DNA of 64,000 nt from Tetracladium setigerum (Eukaryota > Ascomycota > Leotiomycetes > Helotiales). The stretch is taken from assembly GCA_031472005.1 (NCBI GenBank), contig PZJY01000002.1, forward strand, positions 186,001 to 250,000, written 5' to 3'. A model generated the notes under the pieces. The model saw only the letters and a program-made list of their open reading frames with translations. It ran no database searches and had not been told where the DNA came from. Numbering within the stretch: position 1 is the stretch's first letter; every line of letters starts with the position of its first letter. Below are positions 21,696 through 33,364 of the stretch, one piece after another. Made by a program: the position numbers and the translations under genes.

Positions 21696-24600
21696 TAGGG
21701 TCAAGCTCAACACCGTGTGTAATTTGTTGGGTGTTCTTTCTTTGGAATTTGGAACCAGAGGGTAGGATAGTAGTACATCATGCAGCTCAATGATCTGGCT
21801 CGTTGATCCATTCAAGTCATCCAAGTCAGCACGGGAAAATCAATCTTCTGTGCGTAGTATCTTATGTGTTGGATTGAGAAAAAAAAACAATCTATCTGTC
21901 ATTTCAAACACGTTATTATTTGGCACTTTATCATTATATCGTTCCCAAGAATAGATAAAGGTGAGAAAATGTGTATCTTCTTGAATCAATCAAGTTGTAA
22001 ATAACACTGTAATCACATTACTAATTTGCCACCTTGCTTGAGAGCGGCTCTCGCCCACAAAATTGCGATCACCTTGACAAATGCCAACAGAACAGCCGGT
22101 AATCAAACCAAACAGCCATCTTAATGTAAGCTGTCGGTCTCGTCGATTGAGAATCGTGGAAGAGATGAGGGTTGGCTAGGGTGGGTACTACCGTACTAGG
22201 TGCCTAGTCAGCTCCGGTCTGAAGCTCATTGGGAAGTCTTGAATATATAAATCCTGCGCTCGGAATCTAAAATTGAGAAATTAAACTAAATCTATTACTT
22301 TCCTCCAACATCCCCCTAGATTAGAAGCAACAACAAAACCAAAAAAAAGCATTGTGTGTGACTTTCGTGGAAGCCACTTTGAGGTACTCATTGAGGACAT
22401 CTCTGAATCATTCTTCTCCCTGGGTAGATATTGTTCTCCATCCCACCCCGCTCAGGTCAAGACAATTGTATCAGGTTAGTAGCGGCGTGTCTTGCGATCA
22501 GTTCAAATCCACAGATACCGAAGTTAGCGCCATTACTACGTACTATCTATACAATACAGCTGTACCCCATACGATCAGACTAACACAATAGGTAGGTGCA
22601 TATGGAGATAATGCATGCACCCAACCCGAGCTATCCAACTAACCAATAAAGGTGTGAACAATGCAGCTTATTCAACAAGGAAGCGCTTTCTAGCGTCTCA
22701 AGCCGTCCAATAAATTTAATAGACTATTGTACATTGTGCACACTTAATTAGGACATATTCTTCCAACCCGGAAGAAACAAGGAATCAAGGACAGCGACCT
22801 GGGATTCCACAAGCCTTCGTGTTGTGATTCGTGATTGAGATGGGTTCCCAGTTATTCTACTGATGCATAGGTAGGTACCTAGTTAAGATAGACCCTCACA
22901 CGTAGCATGAACCATCTAGGTCCACCAGAATCGTGGAGTTGTAGTGCGGCCCGCATTGGGGTACTGTAGCGATTCAGCATCTGTAACTCAAGAATCGCAG
23001 AGTAATTGTTTGGAATATCTTTGACAAGAATTCTCTCTCTCTCTCGCTCGCTCGCTCGCTCAATAGTAGGCTCATCCTTCAATCTTCTTTTCACTGAATA
23101 TTATTATCTTGCAGGTGTCGATCTGGTCGTGAGCAGCTACACCTTTCATCTCCATCGAAGTAAACACGGGCTGTTTCTCACCACAACTGAGGAGGAAGGA
23201 GGGAGTATCGAATCCTTTGCGGCAAATACAACGATACAATCTTGAACCCGCAAATATGTTACAGTCAGCCAACCCCTGCATCCCCAAATCATCTTATTTG
23301 CACACGCCATTTGTGCGGTTGTTGTTCTCTTTTGGTTGCCCTCGTCTGATGTTGCATCGATCCGTCAACATATTGTCTGCTTTTGGCGAGCTCCTCCCGT
23401 ACGATGCTAATTCCTCTAGAACGATGTTTTTCGATCTAACTTCCGAATAGGCAGGTAAGAATGATTTCCTGTAATAGTGTTACGAGGACGAAACGACTTT
23501 TTACCTAATTTTTCTGTCGGGTCCCCACTGTCGTACCGGTTGACTCGGGGGTTCGGGTTTTGGCGACGGACGGCAAAGACTGACTTGCGCCGTAGAATTA
23601 ATCATTGGATTACAGTAAGTATTTGGAAGCGCAGATAATTGTTGAATTTCAGATTGAATTCTGAGATCACAAATCACCTCAACACATACCCTTCTTTATT
23701 TCGCCTGCTACTGTATGTGAAGGCCATCATGATTGCATCACATTGTCTTGACATCGGTACAGTAAGCTTTTAGACCAGGGCCGGGCCCCTAGCGAGTGGC
23801 TAAGATTCTCGAAGCTTTCGCCGCGCCGGCGGGGCGCACATTGGCATTGGTGGCTGCATGAGCTTGATTTCTTCCGACATCCCCTGCATTCATTTCTTGC
23901 CACAACCTCATCCCTTCCATCCGCACACCGAACGACCGACCCTCATCTCGAAAAGCCGTATAGCCAGGAACCATACAATCTTATTAATCAAGTGTGTGTT
24001 TGTGTGTGTGGGAAGAAGTATTTGTGTTTCCAGGATATCTCGATGGCAATCACTCATTTTCCTTCACATCTTGCGACACGACATTCCTTCAAATTGGCCG
24101 AATCTACAATGATACAGCTACAGTGGCTGCCAGACTGAGAGCCGCTCCATCCGCCATACGAGGCCTCTGTGATCCGTGCACGGTTGGAGAAAAGAGCAGC
24201 AGCAGATAACGAATACAAAGCTGATTGCTTCGACATTCCTGGGGGTGATTGGGAATTATTATAGCGGGGTTTGAAACGGCATCTTTCAAGCTTTCATATC
24301 AAGCTTCCAGAAGTCCCAGGACCGAGGATGGCTGCCGTCTTGGTCCTTGTAAGCAATCGCCTCCTGCTGATTGGGCCACACGAGGAAGACGATCCTCATC
24401 CCGCCATTCTGCTTCGGGCAGGAGGAAGTGAGAGAGGTAGCATTCAAAGTAAGGGTAACCTGAGAAATGCCCTCGGTGGTATGAGAGCCTTTTGAGCTAG
24501 GGGTTATCAGGAAGGAGGTGGACGTCCACAAAGCCCGGGTGGAGGAGGATGCATGGTTCGTGGCCAAGAACTGGGCGAAAGAACCGCGAAATCGTCTTGT

Positions 24601-24777
24601 CTCGATGGGTATTGACCAGCATGAGACAAGATAGCTGCGATTGTGCCATCTGAAGGTCTTCCCCATGCGGAAGATCAGAGCAGGGAAAGAAATGAGATAT
24701 ATATCGCGGGCACCACCTCTGTCCAGATGTTGTCCCTCACCTCCCTCAGCTCACAGTACTTCACCACTCCGTGAAAA
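21696..24777. other. Large intergenic region upstream of PTR2
   Basis: About 3 kb without a supported gene. It contains a CT/CGCT microsatellite at 23032-23061, a CCTAGG-type motif near 22869-22882, and the presumed PTR2 promoter. The 126-codon minus frame at 24286-24666 is not recognisable and was not called. Confidence 0.5.
23032..23061. repeat. Microsatellite (TC)n(CGCT)n
   Basis: A run of TC dinucleotides passing into four CGCT units. Confidence 0.85.
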
Positions 24778-26850
24778 ATGGGTGAGTTATTTCCCAGTCT
24801 TTGCAGTCTTCTTCAGCTGGTATTCCGTGTTCGAATATTTGGACACCATACTGACAAATCTCTTCAGCAGACAACAAGAATTCGGGTGCGCAGTACGCCA
24901 TCGGCAACGATGCTGAAATCTCCACCAGCCAACCAGATGGGACTGAAAGGGGCGTTGTAGTCCCTGAGGAAGCCACTGGCAATGACATCTCTGGTGCTGC
25001 TGTCTTGGCTCACGACTATGAGGGAAAGCCAACCCAGGAGGAGCTTGTCTCGCTCAGACGAGTGGCAGACAGATTGCCCACTGTAGCATATGTCATGTGC
25101 TTCGCTGAGTTGTGCGAGCGTGCCTCTTACTATGGTACTTCCAACGTCATTGGCAATTTCATCAACAGGAAATTGCCAATCGGTGGAAATGGAAGTGGTG
25201 CTCCTCCTCACAATGGCGATCCCGCACTCTTTGGACAAACTGGTTAGTTTTCGATGCTCAAAATTATGGCTCCAGCGGGAATACTAACCTTGCATTACAG
25301 CCGGTGCCTTGGGATTGGGACTCTCCAAGTCCTCTGCAATTGGCCAGTCGTTCAAGATGTTGGTCTACTGTCTGCCTGTCTTCTTTGGTTGGCTCTCTGA
25401 TACCTATACTGGTCGTTTCCCCATGATTATCTACGGTGTCTTCGTCTGTGGTGTTGCACACGTGGTTCTCATGGCTGCCGCTGCCCCCTCCGTTTTGGTT
25501 GCCGGTAATGCTATCGCACCCTTCATGATTGGACTCTATGTCCTTGCCATTGGAGCTGGTAAGTTTTGCATTTCCACCATGCTCTTAAAGTAACCCATTC
25601 TAACTATTTGCCCAGCCATGTTCAAGCCTTGTGTCTCCCCATTATATCTCGACCAAATGAGATCCACCCAGCCAATTGTACGAACCGAAAAGTCCGGAGA
25701 GCGCGTTATCGTCGACACTGATGCCACCACCGAATCTGCCGTTCTTTGGTTCTACGGTTTCGTCAACATCGGTGCTCTCATGGGTATTCCAGCCTCCTAC
25801 GCCGAGAAGTATGTTGGGTGGAGTCTCACCTTCGGCTTGCCCTTGGCCATCTGGGTCTTCCTCCCAGCCATTCTCTTCTGGGTGAAGCCCCGCCTCGTCC
25901 TCCACCCTCCCGGAGGAAGTGATCTTGGACGCTGCTGCAAGGTCGTCGGTATGTGCTTGCGCAAAGGATGGAAGCGAATCGGCCGTCACGGATTCTGGGA
26001 TGCCGCCAAACCCAGCGTCATCGCCACCAGTGGAAGCAGCGAGGTCGTCCCATGGAACGACGATTTCGTCGAGGATGTCCGCCGAACCTTCCAAGCCTGC
26101 GGCATGTTCTGTTTCTTCCCCATTCAATCCATCAACGACAATGGTCTCGGAGCCGCGGCTGACGGAATCAACACCATGCTTACCAGTAACGGTGTCCCCA
26201 ACGATTTCCTCCAAAACTTCAACTCCATCCTGATTATCGTCGCTGCCCCCGTCTTGAACTATGCTCTTTACCCATTACTCCGCAAATGGCGCATCCGATA
26301 CGGCCCTGTCGCACGTATCACCACCGGATTATTGCTCGCTGCCATCGGAGGAACCGCATACACCGTCCTCAACTACTACGCCTACAAGACCTCTCCCTGC
26401 GGCAACATGGGATCCACCGATTGCTCCGACGAAAACGGCGTCAGTCTCTTCTCGCCCATCACCATCTGGTTCATCGCCATCCCCTACGCCATCGGCGGCT
26501 TCTCCGAACTCTTCATCAACGTCCCCGCCTACGGAATCGCCTACTCCCGCGCACCCGTCAACATGCGTGGTTTAGTCTCTGCGCTCAACCTCTTGACCCA
26601 AGGTGTTACATACGCTCTTGGACTCGCCTTCACCGGTTTGATCCATGATCCTTACCTCACTTGGGTGTTTGGTGGACCAGCTATCATTGGTTATGTCGCT
26701 GCTGTGGCGTTTTGGTTCTTGTTTAAGCATATTGATGATGAGGAGTACATGCTCAGTAAGAATGATAAGAGACTTGATGATAGTTCGAGTGCACACTCGA
26801 GTGAGCCTACGAATCACAGTGGCGATGAGAAGAAGGTTGTTCAGGTTTAA
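24778..26850 (+). CDS. PTR2: PTR2-type di/tripeptide proton symporter (POT family)
   Basis: A plasma-membrane transporter that takes up di- and tripeptides with protons. The first exon is only ATG-G (24778-24781), followed by introns 24782-24867, 25243-25300 and 25559-25615. The exons sum to 623 codons, typical for fungal PTR2. The POT signatures are present: MCFAELCERASYYGT (the ExxER-type proton-coupling motif of helix 1, here E-L-C-E-R), PVFFGWLSDTYTGRF with the loop-2 Asp and Arg, FKPCVSPLYLDQ, LWFYGFVNIGAL (second POT signature), and QACGMFCFFPIQSINDNGL. About 12 hydrophobic helices are spread through the protein, with hydrophilic N- and C-termini. Branch sites TACTAAC and TCTAACT precede the acceptors. 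The frame is intact. Expression is probably under nitrogen or amino-acid control as in other fungi, but I see no decisive site. Confidence 0.95.
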
Positions 26851-27453
26851 AGTTGAGGGTGTGTGTGCGTGCCTGATATCGCTGGCAGGTTTGAAGGCCG
26901 ACGAGGGATTTAGTTGGAAGCGAGTGGGAATGATGTGAAGTTGTTATTAATATATCTTGAACAAATCCACCTTTATCAAAGAATGAAATTCACACTCCTA
27001 CGTGCAGTATCTATTTACTTCTCATTAATTCAGCGCCTAGCCAAGGTACCTTACCTAGCTGCCTTTGGCAAACTCGCTAACTTGACACTCTCGCTTCGCA
27101 CTTGTCGAAAAGAACCGAAGTGCCTACGTAAGGCTACGTAGGTAGGTCAGGTATTATTCACACCACAAAAATGGATAGGATCGAAAATCCAAATGAACGA
27201 ATAGAGGCGCTGCAAATTAATCCGAACATAGGCTTCTTGGAAATACTAAAATCTCATAGTGAATTAGAATAGCAAATTGATACCCAACCAACGGCCGGAA
27301 AATCGATATCACCACTTCTTCCACAGACACAACATCACTTGATCAATCTTCCATTACTTTCTCTCCATCTCCTCTCACAGCCCTCCCCCGTTCAATTCCA
27401 ATTCCCTCTCTCAACCTCTCCAACCCTATTTCACCACCAATCCAAACCCCACC
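26851..27453. other. Intergenic between convergent genes
   Basis: 3' flanks of PTR2 (plus) and the VOC gene (minus), with a GGTAGG/CCTAGC-type motif cluster at about 27030-27152. Confidence 0.5.
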
Positions 27454-28407
27454 TTAAACACCACCAAATTGATAAACCCCAAATCTGTTCCCCTCCAAAT
27501 CATGAAAGAACATGTAATGTCCTGATTCGCCTTCCTTGGTCTTTTCTTTGACGATTGTGCCGCCGAGGGATAGGACTTGAGATCTTGTCTTTTTGGAGCT
27601 ATCTGTTAGCTTTGACTCTTGTTCCTTTTTGTTCTCCAGGGAGGAGGGTGGAGGGGCGGAAATGTAAAATTTTAATCATCCACGACGATGACAGATATCA
27701 ATTTCGATTTCGAGGAGCAAATAAGGGAGAAACATAAGATCAAAGCCGAAAAGAAAACGAACGATCGACAAGAACAAAAGGCAAAAACAAAACCAGAAAA
27801 AAAAGAACATACCTCATCAATACTCTCTACCAAACAATAAATCGTCACTCCCACCCCGATAACACTCCCACTACCACCGTTATTCTTCTTGTTCGCGATC
27901 GTTTCGGGCTCAACTTGAGTTATTCCTCCGCTGAGAGCTATATCGAACAAATTAAAATTAAACATGATCAATGAATGGTTTTATGGAGAGAGAAAGGATA
28001 CAACAAACCATCAGAATTTGTCCCAAAAGTAAACATAGCAATTTTATCTTCCGTATGCTGTTCCGTGGCGGGCTTCCAGGTCCATGATGGGAAGAGGGAG
28101 GAGTAGAATTTCTATTTTTCACGCTCCCGAAGGGGGAAAATGTTAGTTATATATTTCTTCTTCTTCTTCTTCTTTTCTTCTTTTCTCCTCCTTCTGGGAA
28201 TTCTAGGATTGAAAAGAGAATGGATGTGTTGGAGGGAGGGAAAGGGATTATGATATTGTAGATCCTTGATTCCTTTGATTCTACAACAAAAAGAAGAGGA
28301 AGGGCGGAAAAAAAGGAGGAACGCACTTTGAGACCAATAACATCCACAGCTGGGATGTCAAACCATACCGGACTGCCAAAGGCGGGAGGTGTCCATTCTG
28401 CTGACAT
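27454..28407 (-). CDS. VOC-superfamily (glyoxalase/dioxygenase fold) protein
   Basis: Exons: 28407-28327 (MSAEWTPPAFGSPVWFDIPAV), 28111-28009 (KFYSSLFPSWTWKP to MFTFGTNSDG), 27937-27813 (LSGGITQVEPETI to GVGVTIYCLVESIDE) and about 27590-27454 (LSLGGTIVKEKTKEG to FHDLEGNRFGVYQFGG). The beta-alpha-beta-beta-beta order with FYSSLF after strand 1 and HDLEGNRFGV at the end is the VOC hallmark. The protein has about 145 residues, a single VOC unit pair. Substrate and metal are unknown. Intron 1 is long (28112-28326) and holds a TTC microsatellite. The last acceptor is uncertain: AAAAAG joins in frame, whereas the stronger-looking ATAG at 27599 would need a one-base change. Confidence 0.8.
28155..28190. 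repeat. TTC microsatellite inside VOC intron 1
   Basis: A run of TTC triplets on the plus strand (GAA in the transcript), with one interruption. Confidence 0.85.
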
Positions 28408-29644
28408 TTTGGTCCGAGTGAGTTTGATTCAAATCAAGTCGTTTGGTTTCGACAGTAAACAAAGTCTTCTTCGTCCTGCTTAGGAACTCAAGTGTTAAGT
28501 GAATTTGATGATGGGAGATCTGTCTGATCAACCGCAGCACAGCCTTTTTATATGTACAGATACCCCACCTACCCTTTGAGACATCAAAACCATATTCAGC
28601 CCTCACTTCCTCCCTTTCTCCCCTCACCGCCAACAAGCAAGCCTCCATGCGTGGTAAGAAAAGCATCAAACAATTCCGACGCCGAACATCAATCGAATCA
28701 AATTTAAATCAAATAAAACCAAGCCCGAACACCCGGACGCCTCCCCAAAAATCATTGCCAAAAATGGAAAAACCACCCCCTCCTTCGATTTCGAGATGCA
28801 GACTCAATCCGAAGGAGCGAAGTAATGAAAAGCTCAAGTAAAGAAAAGTTATTGTAAAACTTGCCTAGATTCACCCACCCAATGAATCAAATTACGAGCA
28901 GTAATTGAATCAAACCTAAATCAAACATGACGATCAATTGATCGATCGATCGATCAATCGTTGTCAATCAATCTTCCCTTCCACCCCTCCCTCGAAAAAA
29001 CACGTGTACCGCGGTTCGGTCAAACCTCAATTCCTTTCCCCTCCTACGCACGGTTACCAAAAACGCGAAATAACCACGGTAGAGCGTGACTCACACCCCC
29101 CCCTGGCCGTGTGGCTGCATACGGCGCATATTTCTTTGGTGTGCCAGCTGAGATCCAGGGGAAGGGAGGGGTTGAAAGAGAAGCGAACTCCGGTTATAAG
29201 TAATTAGTCGCGGAGTTCGGGAGTTCGGGATAACTATCTAGGTAGATACTTAATATCTGTTATCTTAGGGAGAAAGAAGGGTGATGTTATGATATAGATG
29301 TATATATTACCTATATATTATATCGAAACAATTATGTTAGTGGTAAACTTGATTATTACTTCGTTCTTAGTTCTTTCTATTGAGATTTAACAAACTCTTG
29401 CCGATGGGTGTATAACAAACAGGTTCGAACGAACCTCTCTGTCTCTCTATCTCTATAAGTTTACTCGATATATTCTGACTTCTTTTTAGCTATCTAGTTC
29501 TACTAAACTCTCTCTATAGTGTATCTATAGTGTATCAAAACACAAGTCTCACACACTCTCTCTTTATCCATCTGTATCTACCATACCTACCGACCTCTCT
29601 ATCAATAATTAGTTCCCAGAACTACCTACCTTGCTCGTTAATTA
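28408..29644. other. Intergenic, with a GATC-rich palindrome
   Basis: 5' flank of the VOC gene and 3' flank of the TatD gene, both on minus. A 20-bp perfect palindrome of GATC units lies at 28938-28957. The palindromic GGTTCG..CGAACC at 29422-29435 resembles a tRNA B box, but there is no tRNA around it. Confidence 0.5.
28938..28957. repeat. 20-bp perfect palindrome of GATC units
   Basis: TTGATCGATCGATCGATCAA; more GATC units lie just upstream. Probably a simple repeat. Confidence 0.6.
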
Positions 29645-31167
29645 CTACTCCAATCCAAACATCCGCACAGTATTCGCCCAAGCAGCCTCCGCCACAACTT
29701 CCACACTCACCCCCTAATGCCCGCAATAGCCCAAGCGACCCTCCCAATAAAGCACGGTTCGTTCCTCCCCTTCACAACCGCCCCCTCCACCCACCTCTCC
29801 TTCTTCACACTCTTCCAGCCCAACCCATCCGGCCCCTTCCCCTCCCCCTTCCCCACCTCCGCCTGCCCAACCACAAAATCCTTCACAAACTCCCACGACG
29901 CATGCGACGGTCTAATCTCACACCACGGGCCATCCGTCTCAATCTGCAACCTCTCCAACGGGATCTCCTTCACAACATCACAATTCTCCTGCGTCTTCAT
30001 CGAACACCCATTCACGCCAATATCCCACCCATCCGCCACCAACTCCCTCATCTCCTCCACCGTCCCCGTAAAACTATGTACCACACCCCTCCTCTCCAAC
30101 CCGCCCTTCTCCACGCGCTCGCGAAGCAATCGTATGAAATCGGCGCTTGCGGCGCGGCTGTGGAGGAAGAGCGGGAGATTGGTCTCGGCTGCTATGTCGA
30201 GTTGGGCGGCGAAGTAGGTGAGTTGCACGTCTTTTGGGGAGAGGGTGAGGCGGTCGTAGTCGAGGCCTATTTCACCGAAGGCGACGACGGAGGTTTGGGA
30301 GGTGGTTGTGGTAGAGGAGGAGGTGAGGGCGAGCGTACGGAGTTGGGAGAGCTGTGTAGTGGGGGAGGAGAGGAATTGTTTGGATGAGCACGGGTGGACG
30401 CCTATTGTTGCGTAGAGTCTGCCGGCTGTAAAACCAAAGAAAGCGGATTAGCATAGTAATCCATTGTCTCTTTCTCGAAATAAAAAAATAATACAAAATA
30501 TAGTGAAGATCCCAACAAAATTGGAAAATAATAAAGAAAGGAAATGACAGTGAAAAATAAAGCAAGAAAGAAAAGAAATAAACCACATACGATGCGCCTT
30601 CGCCAGTTCCACAGCATGCAAACTCGACTTAATATCCGACCCCGTGATAATCATCTTCGTACATCCAACATCATTTGCGCGCGACAAAACCCCCTCGAGA
30701 TCGGATGGGTGGTGTTGTCGACCATGATATAGACCGGTGTAGACTGGATCTGTGAGGTTGATTCCTATCTTTTTGCGGGGAAGAAAGAGCGTATTTGGTT
30801 AGTTTCTATGTTCTTTATTGTAGTTTTTTTATACCCCGAGGTAGACAGGTAGGAAAGTAGATATGGGGAGGTAGGGAAGTTGAAAGGTAGGAAGGTAGGT
30901 AGGTAAGTCCCAATAATCCAGGATACCCACCCCAAGAAGAAACTAGGTAGTTGGAGGGAGATACAATACAATACATACATCGATATACCTCGGTTTATAC
31001 ACCTCCGAGGGTATTTCAACTGCTGCTGCTGCTGCAGTAGCTGCCGCCGAAGAAGAAGACGAAGAAGCCATAGCAGCAAACCCCCGAATCGAAGCTGGAT
31101 AGCGTAAAATAGAGTGCAAGAATAATCGAGATGTATTTTGTGGTGAGGGGCAGGAGAGACGTAACAT
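29645..31167 (-). CDS. TatD-family metal-dependent deoxyribonuclease (frame broken near the C-terminus)
   Basis: TatD nucleases are TIM-barrel, metal-dependent 3'-5' exonucleases or DNases. Exon 1 ends at VYKPRYID; after an intron, IGINLTDPVYTGLYHG follows (first metal-site region), then GCTKMIITGSDIKSS; after a second intron, LYATIGVHPCSSKQF, VAFGEIGLDYDRL (catalytic Glu), LPLFLHSRAA, VVHSFTGT and IETDGPWCEIRPSHAS (Asp of the metal site). Near the end, AWAIAGIRG meets a stop, but the conserved tail (EVVAEAAWANTVRMFGLE) continues in another frame; a sixth C in the five-C run 29710-29714 restores it, with the true stop at 29645. The open frame begins at MLRLSCPSPQNTSRLF, an Arg/Ser-rich mitochondrial-type leader, with a second in-frame ATG before ASSSSSSAAATAAAAA. 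Cytosolic and mitochondrial forms are therefore possible. Confidence 0.88.
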
Positions 31168-31858
31168 CGATTGTGGGAGGTGCGGTGTTTTGGGGGGTTG
31201 TTTATAGGTATGTTTATGGAAGAGATGGTAAGGGTGTTGTTGAAGTGTGAGTCAGATAGATAGAGTGCAGGTGCAGGTATGTATGTGTATGGTTTATGTG
31301 TGTGTCTTCGTGAGGCTGAGGAAATGAACGAGGTTGAGGTTTGTTTTGATTTCTTGCGTGGGGAAAGTGCTTGGCGGGATGTGAGTACGAGGAGTTGTAT
31401 GCAAGGCTGACAGACCAGGCCGTGTGAGTAATAAACACTTTTTTTTCCTATTCTCTTTTTATCCGCGCTGAAAAAGAGAGATGTCATAGGTAGTTTATCT
31501 ATCGTATACGAACGAATGAATAAGGGACAGCAAATGCAGGTAGGGAAGGAAGAATTCCTGATGTTTAGGTAGTTAGTTTAAAAGAATGGATGGACCGATC
31601 TCTTCCATAGATTTGTTAACATTTTAACATTGAATTCAGGGATTTTTTTCTTCGCAATCCGGATATCTCATAACATAATGCAGCCAACAAAATGCTCCCA
31701 AACAAACAAAACCAGTCCCACCCACCCAGCCAACCATTTCCAGCCTCATGAAACTCCAAAAGCGAGAAAATGCTCAAATACCTAAACACCGAGTACACCA
31801 CGTTTTCATGCCCCTTATACACAACAATAAGACCGCAACTAATTAGCGAATCAGGAGG
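31168..31858. other. Intergenic
   Basis: 5' flank of the TatD gene and 3' flank of the CENP-N gene. A 68-codon minus frame at 31616-31822 has one hydrophobic stretch (FCLFGSILLAALCYEI). It is not supported as a gene. Confidence 0.4.
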
Positions 31859-33364
31859 CTAGACCCTAGACCCCACTTCCTTTATACCCTCGTATCCTCC
31901 CCGGCGTACAGCACCAATACTCACACCCTCCTCACCAGTCATCCATCCTGGCATCTTCTCGCCATCAACGATCCCCGCTTCGACCAGTTCGCGCATACCA
32001 GCGTGGATGTGACTTCCATGGAACGTGAATCGAATATCGGGTTTCCAACCCTCAGCGGCTGATGCTTCGCCCTCTATTTCTGGGTGGTCGAAAAGTGCAG
32101 AGCTCTTCCTTCCTTTCTTGTTCTTCTTCGTCGTGTTGTTATTGATGTTAATTGATGACTCCTCGAGCGCATCCGTAGCGGGAACCACAGCTTTGGGAAA
32201 GGGATCTTCCATTCGGATGTCCAATCGCTCTATCCCTTTTCCATCATCCACTATGCCACTATTGCCGAATCGCACTTTAGCGACTAATTTCCTCCTCTTC
32301 ACCACTCTCTCATCTTCCTCCCTCGCTCGCTTGAATCCTGTAGTAGCCTCGACCTTTCTATTATCGACATCCACCGCTTCCACTGACGTCGCTGGCGTAG
32401 GTAAGTGTGCATTCAAGGGATTGTCCAGTCCTCCTTTCTTCTCTTCCGCGTAGATCCCCCATCCACCCCCAGCTGCATTCGTCCCATTCGGTCCCCTCCT
32501 GTCCACCAATGCCTCTAAATTCCTTGCGCTTAAATTTGTATTCTCGAGACCGTATCGTTCTCTTGGTTTGGAAAAGGCTCGAGGGATTCCATCCAGCATT
32601 AACTTTCGCAGACTCTTGTTATCTGCTCTTGATGTCGATTGGCCTGCTGCTGCGGCAGTTGGAGGGAGGAGGGAGATATAAAGATAAGGACTTGCGTCGG
32701 GGAAGGCAATGTAAAAGGTCCTGCTTGTTTCTGAAGCGGCTTGTTGTTTCGCGACTAAGGCGGCGGCCGTATTATACGGACTTTCTACAATGAAGATTCG
32801 CAGAATGGTGAGCGGAAGGGTGGCATGTCGATCGAGATTAAAATGCGCCTTTACATCCGGCAGTACTTCTCGTTGCAGGTTTCGCAAGAAGGTTGAAGGA
32901 TGGAATCGAGGTAACGACGTCGGTCTTGAATCCGAATCATCTTCCTGCAAACGTACTACTTTCAAAGCGGTCCATTTCTGCGACAGGGGATGGTCGTAGA
33001 GATACTGCATGTCCGCCATGGCCAATTGATAGAGAGTAATCCCCCCTCTGAAGTCGCCCTCGATCACTCGGTCGACGACATCTCTTTTGCTGCCTTTCCT
33101 GGCCTGTAAGTCATGGTAAACTTCGCGCAGTTCGGCGAGCGATTGCGCTGGAGGGTAGGGATCTTGCTCGTCGGGTTCATCGGCGGGATGTGCGAGATGG
33201 GGTGCGACATTCTCTTGGTTGCGATCGTCTAGCCAGTCGAGGACTAATGAGATGAGGGAGGATCGGGAGAGTCGGTAGAGTGTTCTCTGGACGCTGGGGT
33301 GGGAGGAGGGCGTCAACTGCGTTGATGGGAGGGCGGAGGATGTGGGGATTGATAAAGAGTCCAT
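31859..33364 (-). CDS. CHL4: CENP-N / CHL4 (Mis15) inner-kinetochore protein
   Basis: CENP-N/Chl4 is part of the CCAN complex that binds the CENP-A nucleosome and DNA and links it to the outer kinetochore. A single exon of 501 codons carries the family N-terminal (pyrin-like) domain: VQRTLYRLSRSSLISLVLDW, then YPPAQSLAELREVYHDLQ, then SKRDVVDRVIEGDFRGGI and LYQLAMADMQYLYDHPLSQ. These are the strongest matches. The central part holds ILRIFIVESPYNT and FYIAFPDASPYLYISLL, which fit the CENP-N homology region. A basic disordered linker (GFKRAREEDERVVKRRK) and a C-terminal IRFTFHGSHIHAGMRELVE follow. The N-terminus lies at 33364, and the frame is intact. The kinetochore role is inferred from homology. 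Confidence 0.85.
   Translation of the reverse strand: MDSLSIPTSSALPSTQLTPSSHPSVQRTLYRLSRSSLISLVLDWLDDRNQENVAPHLAHPADEPDEQDPYPPAQSLAELREVYHDLQARKGSKRDVVDRVIEGDFRGGITLYQLAMADMQYLYDHPLSQKWTALKVVRLQEDDSDSRPTSLPRFHPSTFLRNLQREVLPDVKAHFNLDRHATLPLTILRIFIVESPYNTAAALVAKQQAASETSRTFYIAFPDASPYLYISLLPPTAAAAGQSTSRADNKSLRKLMLDGIPRAFSKPRERYGLENTNLSARNLEALVDRRGPNGTNAAGGGWGIYAEEKKGGLDNPLNAHLPTPATSVEAVDVDNRKVEATTGFKRAREEDERVVKRRKLVAKVRFGNSGIVDDGKGIERLDIRMEDPFPKAVVPATDALEESSININNNTTKKNKKGRKSSALFDHPEIEGEASAAEGWKPDIRFTFHGSHIHAGMRELVEAGIVDGEKMPGWMTGEEGVSIGAVRRGGYEGIKEVGSRV

Noticed and set aside
24286..24666. 126-codon minus frame upstream of PTR2
   Set aside because: No family resemblance and no consistent splice partner. 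Probably chance in the PTR2 promoter region.
25642..26214. 190-codon frame antisense to PTR2
   Set aside because: Mirror of a GC-regular coding exon. The plus-strand product is a clear transporter.
29421..29436. tRNA gene suggested by GGTTCGAACG (B-box-like)
   Set aside because: It is a palindrome, with no A box, acceptor stem or anticodon arm at the required distance.
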